45,687 nucleotides of DNA from a bacterium (GCA_030426125.1 JAUHZB010000007.1:1-45687), one strand, 5' to 3'; positions 22,774-30,299 are shown, counted from the stretch's first letter. Notes: generated by a model from the sequence alone, not told the origin. Numbers and translations: made by a program.

Positions 22774-22805
22774 GGCCTGGTTCGTTATACCCAGGTTCTT
22801 TTTAG
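22774..22805 (+). terminator. Rho-independent terminator
   Basis: CCTGG-ttcgttatac-CCAGG-TTCTTTTT. Confidence 0.7.
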
Positions 22806-22849
22806 TTTATCCACTAGCTTTTTTAATAGCTGTATGACAATATGTAGTC

Positions 22850-23257
22850 ATGGTATGTATATATTGTGGATCAAAAACTAACGTTTTAAACTCCCGTGAT
22901 CAGAAACGAAGTAATACCAAGTGGCGCAGAAGGTCCTGTAGCGGCTGTAAGGCGATAATGACTACTATTGAGTCTTTTGATCTATCTACCTCCCTATCTG
23001 TTACAAGACCAGATTCACTCTACCCCTTCTCAAGAGATAAACTGTTCGTGAGCATCTATTATTGCTGTAAGCACCTCACTGACCCCGAAAGAATCGCCTC
23101 AGATCTGACGAACACCGTAACCTATAAATTATTACCCTATATATCCGATGGCAGCATCACCAGCAACCAGATTATAAAAACCACCGCTGAAACTTTAAAG
23201 AATTTCGATAAACCGGCCCAAGTTCAATACTTAGCCTACCACCCACTAAACAGCTAG
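22850..23257 (+). CDS. nrdR: NrdR-like transcriptional regulator
   Basis: CIYC..RRRSCSGC zinc ribbon then divergent ATP-cone region (YPFSRDKLFVSIYYCCKH). Confidence 0.75.
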   Translation: MVCIYCGSKTNVLNSRDQKRSNTKWRRRSCSGCKAIMTTIESFDLSTSLSVTRPDSLYPFSRDKLFVSIYYCCKHLTDPERIASDLTNTVTYKLLPYISDGSITSNQIIKTTAETLKNFDKPAQVQYLAYHPLNS

Positions 23258-23293
23258 ATTCTTAATGCCTTCGGTTGATCTATAGAACAATTA

Positions 23294-24910
23294 TTAAATT
23301 ACTCTTTTTTTGTCTTTTGTGACTACTGCTTTATCGGTAACATCGAACTTATCTAGATATTTGCCAAACATTAGTCTGGTTTGTGAATATAGTGCCGCCA
23401 AAGCACTATAGAAAATAGTAGTAATTGGCAGGTACAACCACTGAATAACCATAAAAATTGAACGATGCGCTTTATAGCGCGCTGGCTTTGGTGGCAAAGT
23501 CCGTAAACTAAAGAACAGTGATATCATAATTCCGAACATTGCCAGACGCTGTAAGTCACTAACTATAATCGGAAGCTGATTGGCTCCGAAATCCTTGGGG
23601 TTCAGTAGAACTGGAATAAATGCTGAGAAAGTAATAATCAGCGCTGATGTTGCCCAAGAGACATGGCCTTCCAACAAACGAAGAGTTTTAGCTACCATAT
23701 CGAATCTCGGAATTTTATTCTTTTTAAAAAACCCAGTCCTAATTACATAGGCAATATCTGAAGCTCCCCAGGACCAACGTTGCATTTGCACGAATTGCGC
23801 TTTGAGCGTTTTTACGTAAGTTGTAGACAGCACAGCGTCTTGGTAGATCGGTAGGAAAATCGGATAGACTTCATGTCGTCCATCGTATCGAAAGTAGGTT
23901 CGCCAAAATTGATGACCATCCTCAACGACAGTCCGAACACTCCAATAATCTGTCTCAATTAAAGTCTGCATACTTTGAGCGTGAGCAGAAAAGTTGCGCA
24001 GTATATGGGGTCGAAGAGCTACAATGGTTTGCCAAAAAGAGTTACCCGTCGCAACTACCCGCATTGGTGCTGGCGCATCCCAGATATTATTTGTATACAA
24101 AGGAATCGGTTGGTAGGAAACATACTTAGGGTCTTCGGTCATGCAGTATGTATAAGTAAGTGCCGCTAGATAACCTGGGTGTGGATGATTATCTGCATCA
24201 AGTGTTGTTAGGATAACATTAATTGGTTTAATATTTTTGTCTTCTAGGTAAGATTCAAGCTTACGGGCTGCATAGGTTATGTTCCCCCCTTTACCTATTA
24301 CTTCACCAGGAATATCTGCTGGATGTTCGACTGCAAAAGCATCTTGAAACTGTGATTTATACTCTGAAATGAGGCCATCTACCCTCTTCTTAACTTCAGC
24401 TCCGCCTCTCTGTTCGTGAGCAATAACTAAAATCACCCGATTAAGATCATAATTTGATGCTAATACTGACTCAATGGTCGGCACCAATACTTCCCTAGCC
24501 TCTTTGTAAGTTGCAATCATAACAACATGCGTAACGTCATCTGGCTTTACTTTTCTTGGCTTTTCTTTTAATAGTTTCAAATTCGAGAGGTGCCAGTCAG
24601 GTCTAGCTAGTTGCTTATCTATCTGCTCCTCAAGCTGAACTTCACGTAGTAAACTAGGCCAATCTAGCTTCTTTTGTTTGTCCATCATTCGCCAACCCTG
24701 GATAGCCCGAACACTCATGCCTAAAGATTTAGCAAACCACAGTAGCATATAGCTAATAATGAAAAAGACGGTTAATCGAGGATTAAAAATACTCAGTACA
24801 AATGGCAGTATTAGAATCGACCAGCTAAGCAGTCCTGGAAGGATTTCAAATACCCGATAGCCAATACTTCTATCCTTCTCATAGGGAATCTCAATGTCAG
24901 GTACTTTCAT
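23294..24910 (-). CDS. family 2 (cellulose-synthase-like) membrane glycosyltransferase
   Basis: TLDADNHPHPGYLAALTY; QMQRWSWGA (QxxRW); multiple TM. Confidence 0.85.
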   Translation of the reverse strand: MKVPDIEIPYEKDRSIGYRVFEILPGLLSWSILILPFVLSIFNPRLTVFFIISYMLLWFAKSLGMSVRAIQGWRMMDKQKKLDWPSLLREVQLEEQIDKQLARPDWHLSNLKLLKEKPRKVKPDDVTHVVMIATYKEAREVLVPTIESVLASNYDLNRVILVIAHEQRGGAEVKKRVDGLISEYKSQFQDAFAVEHPADIPGEVIGKGGNITYAARKLESYLEDKNIKPINVILTTLDADNHPHPGYLAALTYTYCMTEDPKYVSYQPIPLYTNNIWDAPAPMRVVATGNSFWQTIVALRPHILRNFSAHAQSMQTLIETDYWSVRTVVEDGHQFWRTYFRYDGRHEVYPIFLPIYQDAVLSTTYVKTLKAQFVQMQRWSWGASDIAYVIRTGFFKKNKIPRFDMVAKTLRLLEGHVSWATSALIITFSAFIPVLLNPKDFGANQLPIIVSDLQRLAMFGIMISLFFSLRTLPPKPARYKAHRSIFMVIQWLYLPITTIFYSALAALYSQTRLMFGKYLDKFDVTDKAVVTKDKKRVI

Positions 24911-24916
24911 AAAATA

Positions 24917-25273
24917 CTACCTCAGAACTAATAAAGCATTACTAACAATAGTTGCCAACAGACCTAGTAAACTACCGAGACCTAGGACAATAATTGCGTA
25001 ACTACGATGATGTGAATATACCTTCATGCTCATTAAAGTATTTGCTAGTAGCACAATTACCAGAAAAGCAATGAAAGCCAAGATATCTAACGCCTGGCCA
25101 CCATAATATGCACTAATACCTAAGTTTGCTCGATAAGTAACTATAAAGTTACTGCTCTGCCCAGCACTTAGCCTCCACAATATTAAGCTACTACCTAAGA
25201 TTGTAAGGAAAGAATTAATCGTTAAAAACAGTAGTATTGTTCGGTCGCTAAAATAGTTTTTTGGTATATGCAT
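24917..25273 (-). CDS. hypothetical membrane protein (listed start 25330 overlaps tRNA-Thr; internal Met MHIPKNYF preferred)
   Basis: Hydrophobic TM segments. Confidence 0.5.
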   Translation of the reverse strand: MHIPKNYFSDRTILLFLTINSFLTILGSSLILWRLSAGQSSNFIVTYRANLGISAYYGGQALDILAFIAFLVIVLLANTLMSMKVYSHHRSYAIIVLGLGSLLGLLATIVSNALLVLR

Positions 25274-25329
25274 TTTTTCTATTTTACACTTTTTAAGTCG
25301 AACTAACCAGAGAAAAACTGAGTATTTCA

Positions 25330-25406
25330 TGGAGCCGATGGTGGGAATCGAACCCGCGACCCCCGCTTTACGAAAGCGGTGCTCTAGCCAACTGAGCTAC
25401 ATCGGC
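25330..25406 (-). tRNA. tRNA-Thr(CGT)
   Basis: Acceptor GCCGATG/CATCGGC; anticodon arm CCGCT-TTCGTAA-AGCGG; discriminator U; CCA encoded. Confidence 0.95.
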
Positions 25407-25519
25407 AGTGTAGCAATACACATATTGTAGCAACATCAATAATAAACCTACTATTTAAGTTGCTTTTTACCCCTTATATTGCTATTATTTGATCTGTCAG
25501 AAGCCAGAATCACGGAATA

Positions 25520-25597
25520 TGGGCCCGTGGTGTAGCTGGCCTAACACGCCTCCCTGTCACGGAGGAGATCGCCGGTTCGAATCCGGTCGGGCCCGCC
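25520..25597 (+). tRNA. tRNA-Asp(GTC)
   Basis: Acceptor GGGCCCG/CGGGCCC; anticodon arm CCTCC-CTGTCAC-GGAGG; CCA encoded. Confidence 0.96.
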
Positions 25598-25617
25598 AAG
25601 CATAAGCAATATGGAAG

Positions 25618-25639
25618 GAAGCCATCAAGGCTTCTTTTT
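25618..25639 (+). terminator. terminator after tRNA-Asp
   Basis: GAAGCC-atcaa-GGCTTC-TTTTT. Confidence 0.85.
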
Positions 25640-25653
25640 GCTATCATTGGTAC

Positions 25654-26088
25654 ATGGCAAAAATGACACAAGAAGAATGGCAAAAATCCGTAGAGTGGGT
25701 CGGCGTAGTGGCAGGCTGTGTTCTTAAGGAAGATGGTAAATACTTATTAGTCCAAGAGAAGCAAGCTAAGGTATATGGCCTGTGGAACGTACCCGCTGGC
25801 CATGTTGATAAAGGTGAGGCTATTGAACAAGCAGCCGTACGTGAAGTTAAAGAAGAGACTGGGCTTAACATTAAACTAGGCGGTAAAATAGGTCTTTATC
25901 ACGAAGGCATACCTAAACCCGTAATGCACATCTTTTCAGCTGATATAACGGGAGGTGATTTACATGTACAAGAAGATGAAATACTTGATGCAAAGTGGTT
26001 CACCTATGCCGAAGTTCAAGCACTCGGTAAAGAGAATAAATTGCGAGCACCTTGGATACTTGATGCAATATCTAAACTTGAACAATAA
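25654..26088 (+). CDS. NUDIX hydrolase (cassette 1)
   Basis: Nudix box GHVDKGEAIEQAAVREVKEETGL; stop TAA abuts repeat 1. Confidence 0.92.
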   Translation: MAKMTQEEWQKSVEWVGVVAGCVLKEDGKYLLVQEKQAKVYGLWNVPAGHVDKGEAIEQAAVREVKEETGLNIKLGGKIGLYHEGIPKPVMHIFSADITGGDLHVQEDEILDAKWFTYAEVQALGKENKLRAPWILDAISKLEQ

Positions 26089-26117
26089 TTCCACATAGCC
26101 TCTGTCACGGCCCGCCA
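26089..26117 (+). repeat. cassette site R1
   Basis: TTCCACATAGCCTCTGTCACGGCCCGCCA. Confidence 0.9.
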
Positions 26118-26126
26118 GCATAGACA

Positions 26127-26155
26127 AATAACACTTTTGTGGTATTATTTATTTT
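26127..26155 (+). terminator. hairpin/T-rich junction element overlapping a promoter-like sequence
   Basis: AATAACAC-tttt-GTGGTATT-ATTTATTTT; TAGACA N16 TATTAT then 7 nt to ATG. Confidence 0.55.
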
Positions 26156-26962
26156 ATGGCAAACAACATACTTGAAGTTGGCTACGGCTATTCTGGAAGA
26201 AGCGCAGTACTGTCAGGTGGAGAAGTATTTGAATATCCCGACACGGTTTATTTTGGTACGGATATACCACAAAAAATCAACAGCATTGGTAGTCCAGACC
26301 ATCTAGATCAAATAAGACCAACTGAGGCACACTGGGCTGCACTACCATATATAGATAGCGCGTTTGGCGCAGTTGTAATGCGCAACTGTTTTGGTCAATT
26401 CTTGGATACCCCGAAGCTATGGGTTTCTCAGTGCTGGTCGCTAGGTCCAGCTCTTGGAGAAGTTGCACGTGTACTGAAGCCTGGTGGCAAGTTGTTTATT
26501 AGTGAAGAAAATACTCCCGATGATCTTAGCCACGTTGTACCTATTGTTTTAGAAGCTGGGTTTGATATTGAGACAATTGAAAAGGAGGTTGACATAGACT
26601 CCAAAGAGGCGAACCCTGGATACCCTCCCCTAAGAAAACAATTTTTTGGTGATGAGTTAGGCGGTTTTGCTGGAGACGGCTTTTTGTTTAATTATAGATA
26701 CGTTATAAGTGCGTTTAAGCCTAGTGATCGCGAGTTTACTTCTGGATATTTTGATGCTAGTCATGCACTTCAGTATAGAGCGGACTATACTGATGAATGG
26801 CGTGCGGCTGAGGATGGTACGGTGTTAAAGACACTCATACCAGAAGATAGCGAAACAGCTGAAGGCAACCTCAGAATTGCGAGAGGGCTGGTCAGACACC
26901 TTGGTGATACGTATAAGGACTACCTGGCTCAACTTGAGTCTGAGCAAAATAGTTCCACATAG
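26156..26962 (+). CDS. class I SAM-dependent methyltransferase-like protein (cassette 2)
   Basis: LEVGYGYSG near start; EVARVLKPGGKLFISEEN; stop codon lies inside R2. Confidence 0.75.
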   Translation: MANNILEVGYGYSGRSAVLSGGEVFEYPDTVYFGTDIPQKINSIGSPDHLDQIRPTEAHWAALPYIDSAFGAVVMRNCFGQFLDTPKLWVSQCWSLGPALGEVARVLKPGGKLFISEENTPDDLSHVVPIVLEAGFDIETIEKEVDIDSKEANPGYPPLRKQFFGDELGGFAGDGFLFNYRYVISAFKPSDREFTSGYFDASHALQYRADYTDEWRAAEDGTVLKTLIPEDSETAEGNLRIARGLVRHLGDTYKDYLAQLESEQNSST

Positions 26963-26981
26963 CCTCTGTCACGGCCCGCCA
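26953..26981 (+). repeat. cassette site R2
   Basis: TTCCACATAGCCTCTGTCACGGCCCGCCA, identical to R1. Confidence 0.9.
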
Positions 26982-26989
26982 GCATAGAC

Positions 26990-27015
26990 AAAATACCATT
27001 TTTATGGTATTTTTT
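26990..27015 (+). terminator. terminator/promoter junction element
   Basis: AAATACCAT-ttttt-ATGGTATTTTTT; TAGACA N17 TATTTT then 7 nt to ATG. Confidence 0.7.
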
Positions 27016-27020
27016 GTTTT

Positions 27021-27536
27021 ATGTCACAAGGGATTGAACTAGTTACCTTTCGCCCAGTTACAGTCGAAGATGAACCTTTTCTGGAAGAAATGGGATACTT
27101 GGCCGCATTCGCTATAAATGGAAGCCTCCCAGAGGGTACGCCAACCCTTCAAGAAACAAGGCAAACTGACTGGTTCCCAGATAATAATCAAGGATGGGGT
27201 CGTGAGAGCGACTTTGGATTAATTGCAACAGATGGAGTTAACTCTGTCGGTGCGGCCTGGTATCGCAAACTTGGGTGGAATGGCTATCCGCCAATCACGG
27301 TATTCATTGGCATAGATCAAGCCAATCAGGAACGGGGGCTTGGCACAAAACTCTTAGTCTCACTGCTCGGGCATGCACAAGAACAAAACGTTCCTGAGGT
27401 TGTACTACAAGTTCGTAAAGAAAACACCATAGCAAAACACGTCTACGAAAAGTTAGGCTTTGTAGTCGTGGGTCAAAACAGCAAGGATGACTGTGACGTA
27501 ATGACAGTGTCAACCTCTGCTTTTCGAGAAAAGTAG
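27021..27536 (+). CDS. GNAT family N-acetyltransferase (cassette 3)
   Basis: ITVFIGIDQANQERGLGTKLLVSLLGHAQEQNVPEVVLQVRKENTIAKHVYEKLGFVVVG. Confidence 0.9.
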   Translation: MSQGIELVTFRPVTVEDEPFLEEMGYLAAFAINGSLPEGTPTLQETRQTDWFPDNNQGWGRESDFGLIATDGVNSVGAAWYRKLGWNGYPPITVFIGIDQANQERGLGTKLLVSLLGHAQEQNVPEVVLQVRKENTIAKHVYEKLGFVVVGQNSKDDCDVMTVSTSAFREK

Positions 27537-27565
27537 TTCCAGATAGCTAAAGTTAAGGCCCGCCA
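27537..27565 (+). repeat. cassette site R3
   Basis: TTCCAGATAGCTAAAGTTAAGGCCCGCCA. Confidence 0.85.
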
Positions 27566-27616
27566 GTATTTTGAACCCTGTTATTTTCATATAGGGCAAA
27601 CCGGATATTAGAACTA

Positions 27617-27640
27617 GACCACCGTTAAAGTGGTTTTTTT
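27617..27640 (+). terminator. junction terminator after R3
   Basis: ACCAC-cgttaaa-GTGGTTTTTTT. Confidence 0.8.
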
Positions 27641-27666
27641 ATAATAAGTAGCCTAAAGAAAAGCCG

Positions 27667-28539
27667 CTAATCTTCTGGGTTAAAATCATAGTCATCCAGT
27701 ATCTGCGAAGCAACTAACCTGGCCATAAGTTCAGGGTTTTCGTAATATCGATGGTTAGCCATAGTCCCCTCACCATTATGCATTTGTAGACCGAGCCTAC
27801 CATCTACGCCAGCGTTTTCTGCGAGCGTTTCTAGAGCTTGGATTGAAACTGGATTACCCAAATGACTATCGCCAGCAAAATATACTGTCGCCACCATATC
27901 AGGATGCTTGAGTAATGACCCAACTATAGCTTTTTGAGGGTCTGTAGTTGTCATATCGTGCCAGTGCAATGTACCCCGATTAAGGATCACATCTATCATG
28001 TATTTTGCGGGTGAATAGTTTTCTGACGGAGTAGCCTCATACGGAGAAAATACTTGAGAATGGTCTTCTTTGTAGCGAGTAAAAGTATTATAGAAGTGAT
28101 ATGGTACAGCAATAAGACGATTGGACCAATGCTTAGTCATAGGCTCAAACATAGTCAGAGTTGCTATATCGACCCCTTCTGGTGACCCCTCTGCAAGAAA
28201 TGCGGCTGAGTATGCTCCGCCAGAGAAGCCGGCAATATGAACACTAGGCCGTTCAGAAACTCCATATTTTTCCTCTAAGCTCTGCCATATGCTTGGTGTT
28301 AAATCAGCATAAGATTGCATGCCGCTAGGTGCAGCATAGCTATCACCAGTGCCTGGATGATCGTATGTTACAACTTGCATACCCAACTCATCTCCAAGCA
28401 TCTTAACTCTGTCCTGCCCATACTCGTTTACAGGTGAAAAGGTTGCGGTTGGCACCACAAGCAATTCGTCAGTTCTCAGAATTTCTGGAGTGTAATCAAC
28501 TATGGCAAGTTCGCCATGGTTTCTCAAAGTCTCAATCAT
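27667..28539 (-). CDS. alpha/beta hydrolase (cassette 4, reverse orientation)
   Basis: VVTYDHPGTGDSYA, GFSGGAYSAAF nucleophile elbow. Confidence 0.82.
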   Translation of the reverse strand: MIETLRNHGELAIVDYTPEILRTDELLVVPTATFSPVNEYGQDRVKMLGDELGMQVVTYDHPGTGDSYAAPSGMQSYADLTPSIWQSLEEKYGVSERPSVHIAGFSGGAYSAAFLAEGSPEGVDIATLTMFEPMTKHWSNRLIAVPYHFYNTFTRYKEDHSQVFSPYEATPSENYSPAKYMIDVILNRGTLHWHDMTTTDPQKAIVGSLLKHPDMVATVYFAGDSHLGNPVSIQALETLAENAGVDGRLGLQMHNGEGTMANHRYYENPELMARLVASQILDDYDFNPED

Positions 28540-28565
28540 AATCTAAATCTTTTTACTATAATATT

Positions 28566-28594
28566 ATTATACCAGTTTTAAGCATAAATTTCAA
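28566..28594 (-). promoter_or_regulatory. promoter of the reverse-oriented hydrolase cassette
   Basis: Minus strand TTGAAA (28594-28589), 17 nt, TATAAT (28571-28566). Confidence 0.75.
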
Positions 28595-28622
28595 TTAACG
28601 TCCCCTTTTTTCAGAAAAATAA

Positions 28623-28651
28623 TTCCACATCTCTAAAGTAACGGCCCGCCA
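28623..28651 (+). repeat. cassette site R4
   Basis: TTCCACATCTCTAAAGTAACGGCCCGCCA. Confidence 0.88.
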
Positions 28652-28701
28652 GCGTTTGACCCCTGTTATCTGTACGGAGGGCAAACCGGGTATTAGAACT
28701 A

Positions 28702-28726
28702 GACCACCATTTAGGTGGTTTTTTGA
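28702..28726 (+). terminator. junction terminator after R4
   Basis: ACCACC-attta-GGTGGTTTTTT. Confidence 0.8.
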
Positions 28727-28738
28727 TACTATATGACT

Positions 28739-29194
28739 ATGTCAAACATGAATGAAGTTGTTGGGGCGTGGCAAGGATACCTTGATAGTGCGCCGCACTG
28801 GGAAAAGCTAGTTGAAGGTATAGAGCCGAAAGTTGGTGGTTGCGGGTTAGTCTATGAGGTGTCCAACCCTATTGATAGACCAGACGAAAGCTTTGCAATT
28901 GCCGATATGCGTAGCTTAGACGTTTCTGAGCCTCATAAACATATTAATGGAGAGACTGAAATTTATTTTGTGCTAGAGGGTGTCGGCAAAATCGCCGTGG
29001 GCACCCAAGTTCAAGATTTACAACCAGGTACGGTCATTGTTACGCCCCCAGACACCATGCACGTTACTCTGCCTAACAAAGATCTGGTACTTGCTGTAGT
29101 GAACACTCCTCCTTTCGAACTAGATAACTATGTTGTCGTGAATGAAGATGACCCAATCGTAGTAAGTGCACTTGGCGAGCTTGGTGCGAAATAA
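28739..29194 (+). CDS. cupin-fold protein (cassette 5); first ATG is at 28733
   Basis: EPHKHINGETEIYFVLEGVGKIAVG...LQPGTVIVTPPDTMHVT. Confidence 0.88.
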   Translation: MSNMNEVVGAWQGYLDSAPHWEKLVEGIEPKVGGCGLVYEVSNPIDRPDESFAIADMRSLDVSEPHKHINGETEIYFVLEGVGKIAVGTQVQDLQPGTVIVTPPDTMHVTLPNKDLVLAVVNTPPFELDNYVVVNEDDPIVVSALGELGAK

Positions 29195-29223
29195 TTCCAC
29201 ATAGCCTCTGTCACGGCCCGCCA
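29195..29223 (+). repeat. cassette site R5 (distal boundary)
   Basis: TTCCACATAGCCTCTGTCACGGCCCGCCA, then AAGCGTAAGCATATT resembling AAGCATAAGCAATAT after tRNA-Asp. Confidence 0.9.
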
Positions 29224-29237
29224 AGCGTAAGCATATT

Positions 29238-29264
29238 AAAGTCTCTCATCTTGGGAGACTTTTT
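29238..29264 (+). terminator. terminator after R5
   Basis: AGTCTC-tcatcttgg-GAGACTTTTTG. Confidence 0.8.
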
Positions 29265-29586
29265 GTTACATAATTAAGAATGAAAAATAATTTAACCGAT
29301 GCAACCGAAAACAATTTAACTGGATTGTCCTAATAATAGTAAAATTTGTCAACCTAGAAACTGTGATGACGTTGATTATTCTATACTTAATTATCTACAT
29401 GTAGATACCGTGAAATAATCTTAATTATAGTATTTATAGAAAAGTAGTTAACCCGGCTACTATATCTGGAAGTAGAAATAATTCAAGAAACCTCTTTCAT
29501 GACCACTCAAGTTACTGCACTAATCACATATGCAGGCTAGTTAGACAAACGTATATGTTATATAATAACTATAGAAAGAAAATAAT

Positions 29587-30270
29587 ATGAATAAGATAGT
29601 AATCGGCATATTTGCCCACCCCGATGATGAGAGCTTTGGGACTGGCGGAAGTCTAGCACTATATAAAAAACAAGGTATTCCTACCTACGTAATTACTGCA
29701 ACTGACGGAGTTCTTGGTGGCGAAGATAAAAATATTGTTCAAGTTCGAAAAGAGGAACTCAACAAAGCATCGAAGATATTACAGCTTAGTGGGCACTATG
29801 AGCTAGGCTTTGCTGACGGCAGTTTATCTAACAATATGTACCAAAAGGTGTTGAGTAAATTAGTTGCGCAAGTAAAGGAAATAGTAGGATCTGAGCCCGG
29901 TGAGGTCACTTTCATAACTTTTGATCGAACTGGCATTACTGGACACCTCGATCACATTGCCATGTCCATGATAACCACCTATCTATACCAACACTTGGAT
30001 AAACTAGTGCCCAGCATAGCAAAAGCCCAGTTACACTACTTTTGCTTGTCTAAGGAACAGAGGCCCAAATCTGACAAAACCTATTTTGTGTACTGCCCTT
30101 GTGGCTGCGATGAAGACGAAATAGATATTTCCCTAGATGTCTCATCAGTTCTAGATATTAAAAAACGTGCAATCTTAGCTCACGCCTCACAAAACCCAAA
30201 AGCAATACTAGCTAGTGGAGATAAACTTTTAGCAACTGAGCACTTTATTATCTACAAAGACGACAAATAG
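29587..30270 (+). CDS. PIG-L/LmbE family deacetylase
   Basis: IFAHPDDESFGTGGSLALYKKQG (AHPDDE). Confidence 0.92.
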   Translation: MNKIVIGIFAHPDDESFGTGGSLALYKKQGIPTYVITATDGVLGGEDKNIVQVRKEELNKASKILQLSGHYELGFADGSLSNNMYQKVLSKLVAQVKEIVGSEPGEVTFITFDRTGITGHLDHIAMSMITTYLYQHLDKLVPSIAKAQLHYFCLSKEQRPKSDKTYFVYCPCGCDEDEIDISLDVSSVLDIKKRAILAHASQNPKAILASGDKLLATEHFIIYKDDK

Positions 30271-30299
30271 TAGCTAGCCTGATTATTAGTAAAGACCAG

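Larger units (their letters stand above)
25520..29264 (+). mobile_element. putative tRNA-Asp-anchored gene cassette array (five one-gene cassettes)
   Basis: Five ORFs each bounded by 29-bp sites ending GGCCCGCCA, starting at the tRNA-Asp 3' end. Confidence 0.75.

Noticed and set aside
24917-25330. Listed start of the 137-aa ORF at 25330
   Set aside because: Overlaps the CCA end of tRNA-Thr; the internal Met at 25273 is more plausible.
26089-29223. CRISPR array from regularly recurring ~29-bp repeats
   Set aside because: Spacing is 555-1086 bp with full ORFs between copies, repeats diverge, and no cas genes are present.
25520-29264. Classical class of mobile integron
   Set aside because: No intI, no attI and no long attC palindromes within the window; only the modular logic is shared.
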